A stretch of DNA of 64,000 nucleotides from Pilatotrama ljubarskyi (GCA_022385805.1 MU277672.1:230012-294011); one strand, 5' to 3'. Positions 23,301 through 35,875 are shown, counted from the stretch's first letter. Program-made: numbers and translations. Notes: generated by a model from the letters alone, not told the origin.

Positions 23301-24282
23301 ATGGCTCTCTCCCGACTCCGACAGTGCGCCGTCTCCGCCGCCAGGTCATCCCGTCGGGCGACGGCGACTCACGCGTCGGTCGCTGCGCGGCACCGACAAA
23401 ACTCCTCGTTTGCAAAGGTCGAGGAGGTGCCGCTTCAGACCCCCGAGGACTGGACGAACTTCCAACTCAAGCGGGCGGAGTACGAGACTCTGCGTGCGTA
23501 CATTACAGAGACTTCGTGCCAAATACATCTCTGACACGCTCGCAGTCGACACCTTCGGCGAGTATGGCTCTACGCAGACGCGGGACAACACTTTCCAGCC
23601 CCACCACTCCCTCCATCGACCCGTAGCACCCTCGGACATCACTCTTTCCGCCCTCATCGCCTCCGGGGCACACTTCGGCCACTCTCAGAAGCGCATGAAC
23701 CCCAACTTCGTGCCGTACGCGTATGGAGTGCGAGCTGGCATCACTATCATCGACCTCGATCACACTCTCCCTCTTCTGCGGCGAGCAGCGCAGGTCGTCC
23801 GTGGTGTCGCCGCGCGCGGCGGTTCGGTCGTTTTCGTCGGTACACGGGCGGACCTCCGCTCCGCCGTCCGTTTGGCGGCAGAACGGATGGGAAAGCAGGG
23901 GTACCACGTCGGTGAACGGTGGCTTCCGGGTACTCTCACCAACAAGGTCCACATGTTCGGCCCTGAAACCGTTCGGGACGAGCAGGTCGTCCCTGACCTT
24001 GTCGTCTTCCTCAACCCTATCCCCAATATTCACGCTATCCGAGAGTGTGCGCTGGAACACGTGCCAACAATTGGTATCGTCGACTCGAACGTCGACCCGC
24101 GGATCGTCATGTACCCCATCCCCGCAAACGATGAGAGCACCCGGACGGCGGAGCTGATTGCTGGACTGCTGAGCGTTGCCGGCCGGGAAGGTGTTGCAAT
24201 ACATCAAGAGGAGCAGGCAAAAATCGCAGCGTTGACAGCGAACAGAAGAGGTTCACGGCCCAGTTATCAGGATATGGCATAG
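23301..24282 (+). CDS. MRP4: Mitochondrial small ribosomal subunit protein uS2m
   Basis: Homologue of yeast Mrp4 and bacterial RpsB. The start is ATG 23301; MALSRLRQCAVSAARSSRR is a typical mitochondrial presequence (Arg/Ser/Ala-rich, no acids). Exon 1 ends at 23493 after AEYETL. A 52-nt intron (23494-23545) with a CTGAC branch site and CGCAG acceptor joins it to DTFGEYGSTQTRDNTFQP. The S2 domain follows: SALIASGAHFGHSQKRMNP, then GVRAGITIIDLDHTLPLLRR, VVFVGTRADLRSAV and GTLTNKVHMFGPE. The conserved PDLVVFLNP and PTIGIVDSNVDPRIVMYPIP come near the end. About 310 residues. Its stop lies 37 nt from the TRP2 stop on the other strand. Confidence 0.93.
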
Positions 24283-24319
24283 CTCACTACTACTACATGT
24301 GTATGTCCTCTAATCATCA

Positions 24320-26122
24320 TCACGACGTCGGTGCCGGCTTTGCGTTCTGGATATCATACCAATACTCTACTCGGCATGTTAGCACAATCATCACTCAAAG
24401 GCGGACGAAGCTTACTTTCGGCGGCCTCCAGGGCCCGCATGTTGCCCTTCAGCTTGTTGAGAGTCTCCACATATTCGTCCTCCTCTACGCTGTCGAAGAC
24501 GATTCCACCACCTGCTTGGAGGTATGCGATTCCATCTTTGAAAGTCATGGTCCGTATGGCAATGCATGTATCCATCTCATCATCTGCGAAGTCGAAGCGA
24601 CCGACTGCACCAGCATATATACCGCGGCGCTGCTTCTCAAGCTCGTAGATGAGCTCGATGGCTTTAATCTTCGGCGCTCCTGAAACGGTGCCGGCTGGGA
24701 AGATAGATCGGAACGCGTCGAACCTACGACAAGGCATGAGATGAGGAGTCCTGCGGCGATCTGAAAGAACATCTGTACCTCGTCTTGCCCTCCCGCAACA
24801 TGCCGGAAACTTGCGACGTCAGGTGGATGACATGGCTGAACTTCTCTAGTCGGAGGAGATGGTCGACGTGTACCGTTTCGGGCTTGCATACCCTGTTGAC
24901 GTCGTTCCGTGCAAGGTCGACCAACATGATGTGCTCCGCCCTGTCCTTCTCAGACGCAAGCAGCTCGGCACCGAGTTTTTCATCCTCTGCATGGAAGAAT
25001 AGTCAATCACAGTAGGACCAGGAAGATCTGAGGACCCACCTTCTACTGTCTGACCTCTTCGGATTGTGCCAGCAATCGCGTGGTTGTACACCTTGTTCTT
25101 CTCGACCTTGCAGAGCGTCTCGGGGCTTGCACCGACAATCTGCAAATGACCGCAATCGAGGTAGAACATGTACGGGCTAGGGTTGATGCGTCGCAAGTGT
25201 CGATATGCATTGAAGGGGTGCAGCGTCGTTGGTCGTGCGAGGCGCTGCGAAGGAACGGCCTGGATGATGTCTCCCGCAACGATATGTTCCTTCAGCTTCG
25301 TGACGAAGGTCTCGTAGCCCTCTTTTCCAACATTCGAGACCGCTTCGTTCCCCAGGACTATCGGCTGCTGATAGACCTCCGGGGTCGCGCTGCTCATGAC
25401 GAGCTTCGCTAGCCGCCTTGCCTTAGACACCGCGGTCTGGTAGATGAAGGAGAGGTTGACCTGGCCTGCATCCCCCGGGCAGAAAACGTGCGAGACGACT
25501 TTGAGGTTCTGGTATAGATGATCGTAGATGAGGAGGGTGTCGACGAGCATGAAGATGGCTTCGGGGATGCGTAGAGGGTCTTCGAGGGGGCGCGCGGTCT
25601 TGGGTTCGAAGTGCTGGATTGAGTCGTACCCCACGTACCCGATCGCGCCGCCGGTGAACGTAGGGACCTCGGGCAGCTTCACATATCTGTACATCCCGAG
25701 CTCCTTCTGAAGCGCGACCATGGGATCGCCAGTAACCTCCTCATTGGGCCCAGCTCGGATGATTTTGAATGGATCTTCGTTGTCCTCTACTCAGCTTCTC
25801 TGCATTTTAATCGAAAGTGGAGGAACACACCTGCGCCGATGAAGCTGTACCGAGCCAAGTTCTCTCCTGCCACAACGGATTCCAGGAGGAAGCTGTATTT
25901 CGAGTCCTTCGCTATCCGCAGGTATGCGACGCATGGAGTGAGGAGGTCTCCTGGAAGTTCGACGTAGACAGGAACGCAGTTTCCTCGCTTCTCCTTGAGA
26001 ATGATTTGCTCGACCGTAGAAAGCGGAGGAAACGCCGGGAGTTTCTGCAGAGTTTCGGACGGAACGTCAGGTGGGCTCTGTGGCTGAAGCAATGCCTGAT
26101 TGACCTGTGTGTCTACTGCCAT
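24320..26122 (-). CDS. TRP2: Anthranilate synthase component I
   Basis: Converts chorismate and glutamine-derived ammonia to anthranilate, the first step of tryptophan synthesis, with the TrpG component encoded elsewhere. The start is ATG 26122 ([15 protein letters not shown]). The N-domain has [20 protein letters not shown], including the LLES motif that forms the tryptophan feedback site. The chorismate-binding domain shows [13 protein letters not shown], then [28 protein letters not shown] and [13 protein letters not shown]. After an intron come [20 protein letters not shown] and then [21 protein letters not shown] last intron (GTAAGC..GCCGAG) replaces an unlikely read-through end with [16 protein letters not shown]. 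About 520-530 residues, normal. Two Gcn4-like sites lie upstream. Confidence 0.94.
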
Positions 26123-26245
26123 GTCTAGGGTGAGGCGAAAACAAGCTGATGGTGGTCGAGCGTAATGGCAGAGCGGGATGTGTTACGACGGAGCAGCTCG
26201 AGGACTTTGTATGAACCGGGGAAAACCCGCTGTGGCTTCCAGCTC

Positions 26246-26276
26246 TGAGTCACTGCCGACATCAGACTACTGACTC
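26246..26276. promoter_or_regulatory. Gcn4/Cpc1-type sites between TRP2 and SHQ1
   Basis: TGAGTCA (reverse complement TGACTCA, the perfect Gcn4 site) lies at 26246-26252 and a second TGACTC at 26271-26276, 124-154 bp upstream of the TRP2 start. General amino-acid control through this motif is well established for fungal TRP genes. Binding here is an inference from sequence and place. Confidence 0.6.
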
Positions 26277-26461
26277 TTGTCCTCATCTCACTTCTGACGA
26301 TCGCTGAGGGTCTATACGCCGACGAACTGTGCTGACTAGCGACCGATGTGGTCGTCAGGTGCAGTCGCACTCGAATGCTCTACTGTAAATCTGCGATTTC
26401 GGAGGAAGTGCGCCCATTCCGAGACGGAGCGCCCGCCCTCTAGACACACTCCGGAACCGCC

Positions 26462-28153
26462 ATGATCACGCCTCGCTTCTCTTGCTCGCAGACCGACAAG
26501 TCGGTGATAGTCACTATATATTGTCCCTCAGTTCGAGTGAGTTGCCTGTGTACTTGTGCCCCCGTTATACGCTGAAAAATGCGAACCGGAAGTAGGCATC
26601 TGACGTCGAGATCAACGTCGACGAGACGCTCTTCAGCGTCCACATCAACCCGTACTTCCTGCGCCTCAATTTCCCACACCCTGTGGTGGAAGATGATGCC
26701 TCATCTGCCGTCTATGACCCGAGCACCGGATATCTGACCGTCACGCTCACTAAAGAGGTCCCCGGTCAAGAGTTCAAGGACCTCGACCTACTCGCCAAGC
26801 TCCTTGCTCCTCGACCGTCGAAAACAGTGCCTACGCAACCCGTTATAGAGGTGCTAGACTCTCACGATACAGAGCAGAATGGGGCGGATGATGAGCTAGC
26901 TGCTCGGGCGCAAGAACTAAGCCTCGAGCAGCGGGAGATCCTAGAAGGTCCGCCCTTGTCTCACAGTGATTGAGCTCACCCTGCTCATACCCACGGACTC
27001 CCAGCCGCTGAGAATGATTGGCAACTCCCTCAAAGTGTTCCAGAGCCTCTTCCTCCGCTGCAGACCAGCGCGGAGCGGCGTTATGGCTTCCTGGACATGC
27101 ACTCGGGCTACTTCCGTCACGTTGAACACACGGAGAACGAAGTGAACGAGCTTGGGACGGATGCGGAGACGTGCCTGCCTCATGAGCGCCGTCAACGCCG
27201 CTTGAAGCACGAGGAAGAGAAGTGGGATGAAGACTACTACATGTGAGTTCCTGGATGGTACACGGCACGCTTCCTCTGCTGAGACCATTCCGAAGGGCTG
27301 ACTATGCCGATGATGATTACATCCGCAATCTGCTAGCTTGGCCGAATCCACAGACGATAGATACGGATGATTTCCAGTACACCGAGAAAGAGAAACTCAC
27401 CATGCTACGGCTCCCGCGAAAAGAATGTACGTTGTCGAAGACATTCTCCTGCAAACACACTTGTAAGATACCGTTACAGATCTGGCCACCCCAGAGCAGA
27501 CGCACAACCTCTACCTCACCTTGCTCACGCTGCTATTTGCGTACGCCTACGAAACGCGCACTACACAGCACGACCCGACACCGGAGAGCGCGTGGACCAT
27601 CTCGTCTCTCACGCCCGCATTCTCTGCACTGGATCCCCCTCCCTACGGAGAGCCGTCTTCCAATTCCTCCGAGTTCACGGAGGCCGAGTTGTCGGATACG
27701 TTCACGGCTTCATATCGACGGTCTCTTGCGTTTCCCCTGTACCGGTCTTTCGCGCTTGCGGAAGCATGTCGTGCGGATGTGGCGGCGCTGCTTGCACGGG
27801 GAAAACGCGTCGTCGCACGGTGTCTTATGGAGACGAAAGACATCCTCGATCACCACGACGTCTACTACGTGTACAGCAAGATTTGGGTGGACGACTTCTG
27901 CGTGTGGACGCTTGCATATGCAAGGTCAGTATTGTCTCCGATCGTCGCTGCCCGGTTGCTGACGTACACCGGCAGCGATGATGTCCTAGCAAAGCTCGCA
28001 GACGCCGTGAAAAACCTCCAAATATCGAAGAGCATGATCGGATGGGACCTCGAGGAGTTGGAGGCTTTGACGCGGGAAGATACGGAGCGAAGGCCAGACA
28101 GTGATGACGAGTCAGAGGACGAGATAGAACGGATGCTGCCTGCCCCTCTATAG
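26462..28153 (+). CDS. SHQ1: Shq1, H/ACA snoRNP assembly chaperone
   Basis: Shq1 holds the pseudouridine synthase Cbf5/dyskerin before it joins the H/ACA RNP. The start is ATG 26462: MITPRFSCSQTDKSVIVTIY is the start of the CS-like N-domain. An intron after PSVR joins it to ASDVEINVDETLFSVHINPY and FLRLNFPHPVVEDDASSAVY. An intron with an unusual GTCCGC donor after ILEG leads to YGFLDMHSGYFRHVEHTENE. Next come RQRRLKHEEEKWDEDYYMAD and ADDDYIRNLLAWPNP. The Shq1-specific C-domain has LLTLLFAYAYETRTTQHD, LAFPLYRSFALAEACRADV and VYSKIWVDDFCVW, with an acidic tail (DDESEDEIERMLPAPL). Order and content match the family. It is divergent from TRP2 (339 bp between starts). Confidence 0.9.
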
Positions 28154-31100
28154 TCGGAAGTATATCTCTCTATCCGCGACTGAGGGATGCTTAACGCCCA
28201 CTTCCGGTAGACGACCATGGGCGGGCAAGATGAGAACTTGTTCTTCGCGCTGAGTGGGTGGCGGATCGCGAGCCAGTTGACTTGACGGCAGAAGAAGGTC
28301 AGTCCCGCCGCAATGAATGCAGTCGGTGAACTCGCAGATGACCCGAAGACTCAGGCACCGCCTGTGCTTACGATGTAGTACGGCTGGAGTATCCAGCAGT
28401 GGCCGTCTTGGAGCTACTTAGCTGCCGAGAACCGAACTCTATCTAACCTTTGAACCGCTAAAGGCAAGAAGTGCAAGATTGAACCGTGGTGAGTATAACG
28501 CGCACCGTTTGAAGCGGCAAACTGCATGTGAGCGCAAATCCACCGTCCAAACCTACACCCGTCAGCGGTTGTGGATACGGCACCATAGGATTGGACGGGC
28601 GAAAGTAGAACAAAGCACCACGTCTCGATACCTCAGGCCTCCACATATCTGACGCCAGCATGTTGATCGAGCGCTGCACGCCGTCAATGTTGCAGAGCAT
28701 ACTTATGAAGCCTACACTCCCGTAATCAGGGACATTCGGGACTGCTGCAGCCGCTGGAAGCCTGAGCAGCTTCGGTGAAAGCTCAAGCAGTGGTCGCCGG
28801 AAACCAATGCACAATACGACAGACGCGTTTGGTGGAGAAGCGAGTTCCAAGCTTCAGAAACTTGATTCATCACGCCGTGCGCTCCAGGGGCTGTATAGAG
28901 ATGATCATTGACCGTTTACCTCGTGTTGAAGTTGCCCACGACGTCGATGATACTGCAGGAGCTGTGAGAGAATATTCTCGGCTTGTGGACGTACGCGGTG
29001 AGGGGTGACGGCCCTGCCCTGATACGGTGGGAAGGCCCTAGAGCAATTCCCCCGAGTAAGCTTATTCTGCCATTACGGTAGTTGCACCCCTTCTTCAGTA
29101 CGCTCCCTCCTACTCACGGGAAGCATGCATTTACCGCCGGTCTCGAGAACGTGGGAGGCTTGTGCTTCTTGAGCGGGCAGCTAATGCGGCCTGACCGTTG
29201 CGTTCTCGCCGAGCTCCCCTTCCTCGGATAGGGCGGTCTATGCCCAGTGAGTCGACGCTTGTACACGAAGATGGTAGGATATCAACCTCCAACGCTGTCT
29301 GAACTAAGTAACTCCGGATGCGTCTCTGGCTGATTGACGGAATCCGTCTGTGTACCCAGATGCGGGTATATGGATTGGCCGGAAGCCTGAAACATCATGA
29401 AGTGTCAGCTATGACGGATTGACAAGTGGCCAGATCAACCGGACGCCGTTCACAACTTCCATCTCTTGACTAATATTGTGGGGAGGGAAGCCGGCAGGAA
29501 CGGCGTGCAAGATCAGGCATCCCGTCTCCTCACAATCCGGACGTACGACCTGCGTTGTATCCCTCGAGGGATATATGCCGCCATCGCTGCCACCCACTAC
29601 GCGGCACTGACCTGGAAAATCCGCTAGAACGACCTTTGTCAGGGTTGAGAGCTATCGCATAATCATCGGCTATGACCCACAAGGAAATTCAGGATGATAA
29701 CTCCGAGATCCAATATATGTGGAATCCTTGATAGCACACTCCGTGTTAAGTATGCATTCACAGGAATAACTATACCGCAAGCTCCTAAAGCACATACAGC
29801 CGCCTGCAGAGTTCGTGGCGCACAGAATAGCGCACAATGGTACACGAGGAGTGGAGCCGCCATGAGAGAACGCGAGAAGGTCGAATTGACGTCCTTTCGT
29901 ACAGCCTAGCCGCCGATGGACCTTGTTCTCTCGGAGCCGCGATGCCGTAAAGGCGGGCACCTGGAAAAAGTGCCGACAGTGGTCAGCCGCACCCACGGAC
30001 AATTGGAAAAGTAAACACGTTCATATACCCGTGTCTCCGCCGCTGAGCGTGGGACGAGAGACCCATCGCGCCATGAAGCCGCCAAGTCATCCCACAACAT
30101 CTACCGTACATACCTGGGAGGGCTGAGCATGCACGACACATTCGTAGCTCGGTTTTATGGAACTCTAGCCACGATATGCGGCAAATATGCCTCGAGATGA
30201 TGTCGTCGACACCGAAGTCGTCTGTGATGACATGTGGCACCGGCATGCGTACCGTCCGGCGGATGATGCCAGAGACTGGACCATGCAACGTCCTGAAAGT
30301 ACAGGACCATTGCTAGCGGCGTTCCTACGAAAACAGAACACAAGCAAGGGGTAGCCGATCCACGCGGAACACCGGGGTTGGCTGGTAGGTGTAGTCTTCA
30401 GAAGGGATATTAATCCCGCGAATCTCAAAAGGCGACAGGCAAGATCAACTCGGAGGACTTACGCGGCCCGCGCACCAGGTTCGCCCTATCGATGGCCGGC
30501 GTACAGCATACATCCAGATTCCTTGCCAAGCCATGAGGACAATGCAAGGCAAAATTGTCGACAGCCCGTATAAATGGAGCAATTTTGACATAGGCATGAG
30601 AGTTCAAGTGGGGATGCGAGCCAGGCCATGCTTGTCAACAAAGGATGACTATTGCGACACAAATAACACAGCGTTCCAAATACAGAAAGCGGTACTATCT
30701 CGTGGCGCATTGATCTTAGATTGTTCATGACTGAGTAGTTGGACTGTTACTCGCACTAATATCTGAACGGCTCCTACCACTATCAAATGCAACAGCCCCC
30801 GTCTTGCCTTCAGCCTGGCCTGTTCCACATTGCACACCCAGCCTACTATTGCGTCTGTTCGCATGGTGCACCAGCAGCACAGCGACCGAGTCCGTCCTGA
30901 CGGACCGGCAGTCCATGCTGGACTTGATCTTGAAGCCTGAAGGCGGTACTTCGCATGTGTGTCGGTGATTCCTCCGATGGCCATCGGACGAATGCCATGC
31001 GAGTTCTCATGGAGCACTTACTGCGGTAGCCGATGGTAAAACAGGCCTATCATATAGTCTTGTGTATGTTGGCATACACATCATAACAAAATGTGTTCCG

Positions 31101-32670
31101 CGCCGATTGATTCACAAACTGCCCGCAAAGAGGACGGTCATTCTCGCGAACTGTGCACTGGGCTTCACGAGACCCCGGCGGACCGGTAACCACCTCACAT
31201 CTGCCAGCCAGCATCCCACCCGAACGCCACCAACAGCCCAGCATCAAGCAATACTGATAGTGCCCATGGAGTCACTATTAGCGACATACGTCAACCGTCG
31301 AGCCAAGCTTGTCTCGTCCCGGCGGTCCGTTGCTCCATATTCTCAACCTTCAATCTCCTTGACGGTGCCGATAAAAAGAGCTGACCAACCTCCAACCTTG
31401 TCTAATTTTTAGGTTGACCTCCTCGTCCCAGTCGCACGGCGAGAACCTGCACGCCGCCACGATTATTCTTTCTCGAGCGACTGACGCGCCCGCGAAGCGT
31501 ACCTACATCATGCGAAGCAACAGGCGGACTCGAATGCCTACACCTCGGCGCCGGCGCAAGAAGCGCTTCTGCATGGAATGACGCAGTCCACACTGCTGCG
31601 ACGGCTGGCCGTGAGCCTCCGACCCTAGTCAGGCGACGTCGCATTCGTCGGAATTGGCTCGAGTGAGCCACCAACGCATGGCGCGCTTCTCAAGCTCTCT
31701 TCGCACTCCGGAAGACATGCGCAGCCTGTAGCATATTACATAATATTGCAATACGCCGCCCGCGCAGCAGCAGAGACGCAGATGCGTCGAGCTTCCGGCT
31801 GCTTCCCAGCATCTTCGCAGCACACCTCCCGGCGCCGCAGCCAAGCTGTAGGTGTTCTGGGTTCTAGTCTTCTAGCCCACGCGCCCTAGCGACGAGGGTG
31901 GCCCCATGATGCCCATCCCGCCAGTGCCATGAATCGCGCGTGCCCCAGCGTCATGGGCCACGCCATACCACTGGTTTCGCCGCTGCAGTGGACAACTCAC
32001 AAGTCTGAGACCCGGAACAAGACGCCCGCTCCGATAACGATCATCCATGCGTCCGAGGCAAGCCTGGCCCAATGCTGAGGAAAGTTTGTTCTGGTCGCCC
32101 CAATCCGCGAAACCACGAAGCTCGACACAGCCCAAATGCGGTTAGACCCGGAGGGACGCGTAGCGGCTCTCTACGCGTAAGTACCTGCCTGGCATAACGC
32201 GCATCGTGGACGGACATCTGGCGCATGAAGATGGCGCAGAATTTGAGAGGTGAGGCCGGTGAGGAGACAGGATCGGGGCGCCGTCAGACCATCCCCGCTG
32301 CCTTGCCTTTGTCTTGGAAATGAGAATTTCTGCGCCGCGAGGATTCAGAAGCAGCGGTCGGCGGGACGACCACCGGAGAAACTCCGCCACGTCGTACCAG
32401 CGTTCTGGTGAGCTTTATTGAACGGCCGACGCTCTGATTGTCTCCGTCTTTCCTGGAGCGGGTGCGAGGGCAACCGGATTGGCGGCTCAGCGATGTAACG
32501 CGCTACGATACAAGGGCTTCGGGGAACTCTGGGAAAAAGAGAGAGTAAATAAACTGTGCTAGAATCAGTATAGGCATGTTTAGGTGGATCGTGCTACTGT
32601 ACTACGTACATTCATACACATTTGCAAGAATTAGGGTGCGATCGGTGTTCTAGCAGACAGGCTGGCGATA
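28154..32670. other. 4.5-kb gene-poor stretch
   Basis: No gene can be supported; open frames are short and base composition is closer to even than in the flanking genes. One minus-strand peptide near 29540-29600 (GGSDGGIYPSRDTTQVVRP) recalls the FAD-binding D-amino-acid oxidase motif (GG..D..YP.RGQTV.VR) but key residues differ and no neighbouring exon matches. The stretch may hold decayed genes, transposon relics or unrecognised non-coding RNA. Confidence 0.35.
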
Positions 32671-33053
32671 CAGTCGTTTGCATAATAAAGTGCACTCGCA
32701 TGCGCGGCGATATCGTGTTTGGTCATATTTGCGGCGCCAAAGAAGTCTGATATAGTAGGCACACGGCGCCTGATCAAGAGAGGACTCGCAAGCCGGCACA
32801 GTCACAGTGGGGCCAAACTCATCCCATCTCCTCTCGCAAGTACACCAAATAAGTTTTATGCATTGAGTGAATGCTAGGACTGCTTCCGGATGGAACTATT
32901 CAATGAAGAGGTGCAGAGAGCCGCTATCGGCGCGCACACTGGGTTCTTGATCAGGCGCTGACCGCTGCCAAATCGGGTTTCTTCACCTGGAACAAATACA
33001 GCCAAATAGCAATCGGCCGCGTGCGCGAGTGCACTTTATTTTGCAAACGACTG
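32671..33053. mobile_element. Tc1/mariner-like MITE, 383 bp, TA target duplication
   Basis: The ends are inverted repeats starting CAGTCGTTTGCA; the outer 28 bp differ at a single base. Inverted similarity continues inward for about 110 bp. For example, GCGCCTGATCAAGA sits about 95 bp inside the left end and, inverted, about 95 bp inside the right end. TA flanks both ends (32669-32670 and 33054-33055). A TA duplication and a CAGT-type terminus suit Tc1/mariner-derived elements. There is no transposase frame, so it would be mobilised in trans. Degeneracy of the inner arms suggests an old copy. Confidence 0.75.
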
Positions 33054-33649
33054 TAAATGACTTCACGCCTGCATCACGAACCACGGAGCCTGCATCGACG
33101 TGCGAGCATCGAATCCGAAGAAGCGTGCCGACCGATCGAGCGGAAGGAATGAAGAAGCATGCCTCGAGGGCTGCCAGAGTGTCGACATACAGGGGTGTAT
33201 ACGTAGGAGAGCGAGGGGGTATTATCGACAGCTAAGGCGGTATGCTACTAGTAGCGCGCACGCTGCTTCGGTGATACGTGCATGTTGACAACAAAGAGAA
33301 TCGTGTGCATATGCGTGCAAGAATCAGAGGGAATAATGCAGGTGAGACAGGGTACGTGCGGACGTGTGCGAGGGGAATACGACATATACGACAACATGAA
33401 CGAATCCGGAACGAGAGCAAGGGGAGGAAGACCAGTACAATCAATCGTAGACCGGTAGAAGGCGCGCGACCTGCGGCCAAATGGGAAACTGCAAATCCAC
33501 AAGCAAGCGGAAGGCGCAAGGCGCGAGTGGAGCACGCCGCGCAGCCCGGCGGCCAGTTGAAATCGCGAAATGAAATACGTCGACGAGGGCGTCTTCAGAC
33601 CAGTGTCCATGCGCGTAAAATCCGAGGGCAGACGCGACTTGAGTCGTCG
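33054..33649. other. 3' flank of the arrestin-like gene
   Basis: No gene recognised. It should contain the arrestin-like gene's 3' UTR (minus strand). Confidence 0.4.
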
Positions 33650-35875
33650 CTACCCGCCATTGCGCTTCCGTGACAAGCCCCACGACCCAAGCATGCCAGC
33701 GCTGCTCCGTCTAGACTGCAGCTCGATGCGCGCGAGCTCCTCCTCCCACGCGCGAACCTGTTCGCGCTCGAGCCCGAGCTGCAGCCCCAGCCCGGTGTTC
33801 TTCACGCGCTCCCGCCTATCTCGTTCTTCCTGACTGGCGCTCTCCTCGCGAGAGCGCTTCTCGCCTTCGCGCGGGCGCGACCTCCCCTTCACCATCTCCA
33901 CCGCGTACAGCATGCTCTCGCCCAGCCCGCTCTCCTTCAGGCGCTTTCCCACATGGCCGTGCCCATGCGAAGTGGACGAACTCGACCCTGAGGCCCGGCT
34001 GGCCACCGCGTCATGGTCCAGGTCCGAGCGCATGCCGACCTCCGCCGGGGCGCTATATGCGAAGTTCGACTTGTCTCTTGGGCCAGCGGACGTATGTGGC
34101 CTCCGAGACGTCTTCTTCCGCGGCTTGCTGCTCGAGCCGTTCGCGGAGGACAGCTTACGGCCTTCCGGACCCTCGGAGGAGTGCGCGGGGGTCTGAGGGG
34201 GAGACGGGAGCCCATGGGCGCCGCGCTTCTCCTGGGTGCTGCTGGCCGTGTCGTCGACGCTTGCCTCTTCGCCACGTCTCCTCCACGGGCTCTTCGACTT
34301 GCTCCGAAGCGCGCTCTCCTTCTGCTCCGCCCACTTCTCCCTCGCGGTCCTTCGGTCCGCCTCGCTTGTCGGGACGACCGTCAGTTCTTGCGGCTCGAGC
34401 TCCAACGTGTCCGTACCCCCCGGACCGTGCACGACTAGCTTTGTCCGCACGAAGAAACGGACGGACGCAAAGTCGCTCTGCATGGTCTCACCGACCGCCC
34501 ACCGGTAATGCCCACGGTTCTCCGGCCAGTGTAATGTTAGCGTCTTCGTCCACACGCCCGTCGGGTCGCATGTGAAAGAGCTAGACTCGGCCGAAACAAG
34601 CGTGGAAGTGAGCGTTTTCAGCAACGATTCTGAAGAAGCCGAGGACGAGGGGGAGAGCGGCGGAAAGGAGGCTGAGGTGGAAGGAGATAACGAGGGCACG
34701 GGCGATGATGATGATGACGATGTTCTGGGGATAGGAATAGGCGAAGTCGGCCCACTCGAGTTTGTCGGAGACAGCAGTGGTCGCGAAGAGGAGCCCGAGG
34801 CATAGCTGGCTACAGAGTCGAAGGTAGCAAAGCTTGGACTAGAAGACGACGCGTAGGGCGGAGCATCATGAGCAAAGCGAGATGTGGTAGGCGTCGGCGT
34901 GTTCTCAGAGCTGTCTCCAGAGTGAGACGAAGGCGTCGGGGAAGCAGGAGAGAAGGCAATGGTTGGAGAAGCAGAGGGAGCTGCCGAGTGGTTGATACCG
35001 GCCGTGACGAGTGGAGTGGGAGCGGCGGGGATATTATGGAGATCGATTCGTCGCTCTACGGATACAGTAGCACTGCGGACTGTGACACCCGGGTCTAGCG
35101 GTTGCACGGAGAGGGTCGTGAAGATTATGTCGGAAGGACCTACAGGTAGAGTCGGGGTGGAAACGTTGTAACGTACGACGGGTGCACGAGGCTTGGCTGT
35201 TTGGTGGAGCAGCGCATGCGAGGATGGTGATGGGGCGCTGTATGCGTGCAAGGATGGCAAGTCGTATCGGACAAGGCCGAGGTCGTAATAGCGGACGATG
35301 CGGGAGCCGACACCAGGGATGTACACATGATCGAGGACTTGAGGGCGAAAGGGTGTGAGACGAACAGTTTGGATGGTTCATGACAGATGACAGATTGGGG
35401 GACTCGGACAGGCGAGTACGGAGGGTGCGGGAGGACATACCTGCCTCTAATCGCCAGAACACTCTGTAGTCCTGAAAGTTGGCTGTGCTGAAGCCGGGCG
35501 TTCGTTTTGGGAGGGTGAGCTTGAAGGGGAATTCCATCTCCGCGACGTCTGCATACTCCTTCTCTGGCGGTTTCACCCAGAGGACGTCTGTGTGATCGAC
35601 GACGAGGGTCGAGCGGATGGCACGACTTCGAGTGAGACGCGACTGGTAGCATCGTACAGAGATGGAGAGGGCGCGCGCGGGGATTGGTCTGCCATCCTCG
35701 TCCAGTTTTGTGCGCACGACTGGGGGACGGTCAGCACGGCGTCGGGGATGCGGTGTGAGGCGGGAGGGGACGTACCGCCCTCAACGCGGACTGGAGTGAG
35801 GCCGAGGTAGCCCTGGTGGGGGAAGAAGCGGTTGCCAGAGTTGCCCCTTGTGGTGGAGAGGACGAGGTGGACCAT
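33650..35875 (-). CDS. Arrestin-like N-domain protein with long Ser/Pro-rich tail
   Basis: The N-terminal part looks like a fungal arrestin-fold protein (alpha-arrestin class; these are usually adaptors for ubiquitin ligases at membrane transporters). The start is ATG 35875: MVHLVLSTTRGNSGNRFFPH, then GYLGLTPVRVEG. An intron (GTACGT..CCCCAG) leads to VVRTKLDEDGRPIPARALSI, then VRCYQSRLTR, EMEFPFKLTLPKRTPGFST and DYRVFWRLEA. A second intron (GTATGTCC..CTCAAG) leads to VLDHVYIPGVGSRIVRYYD. The C-half is low-complexity (Ser/Thr/Pro-rich between the beta strands) with WTKTLTLHWPENRGHYRWAV as a later conserved-looking strand pair. A charged region KGRSRPREGEKRSREESA and a possible helix near the end follow. 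No PPxY motif was noticed. Arrestin identity is good; the cargo is unknown. Confidence 0.75.

Noticed and set aside
30150..30600. Possible cytochrome P450 or transporter fragments on the minus strand
   Set aside because: Short motifs (such as VRGPRK) appeared by chance; no heme-binding or other signature motif was found in any frame.
34572..34805. Acidic plus-strand ORF (runs of Asp and Glu)
   Set aside because: It is antisense to the Ser-rich linker of the arrestin-like gene; Ser codons read backwards give acidic and Gly residues.
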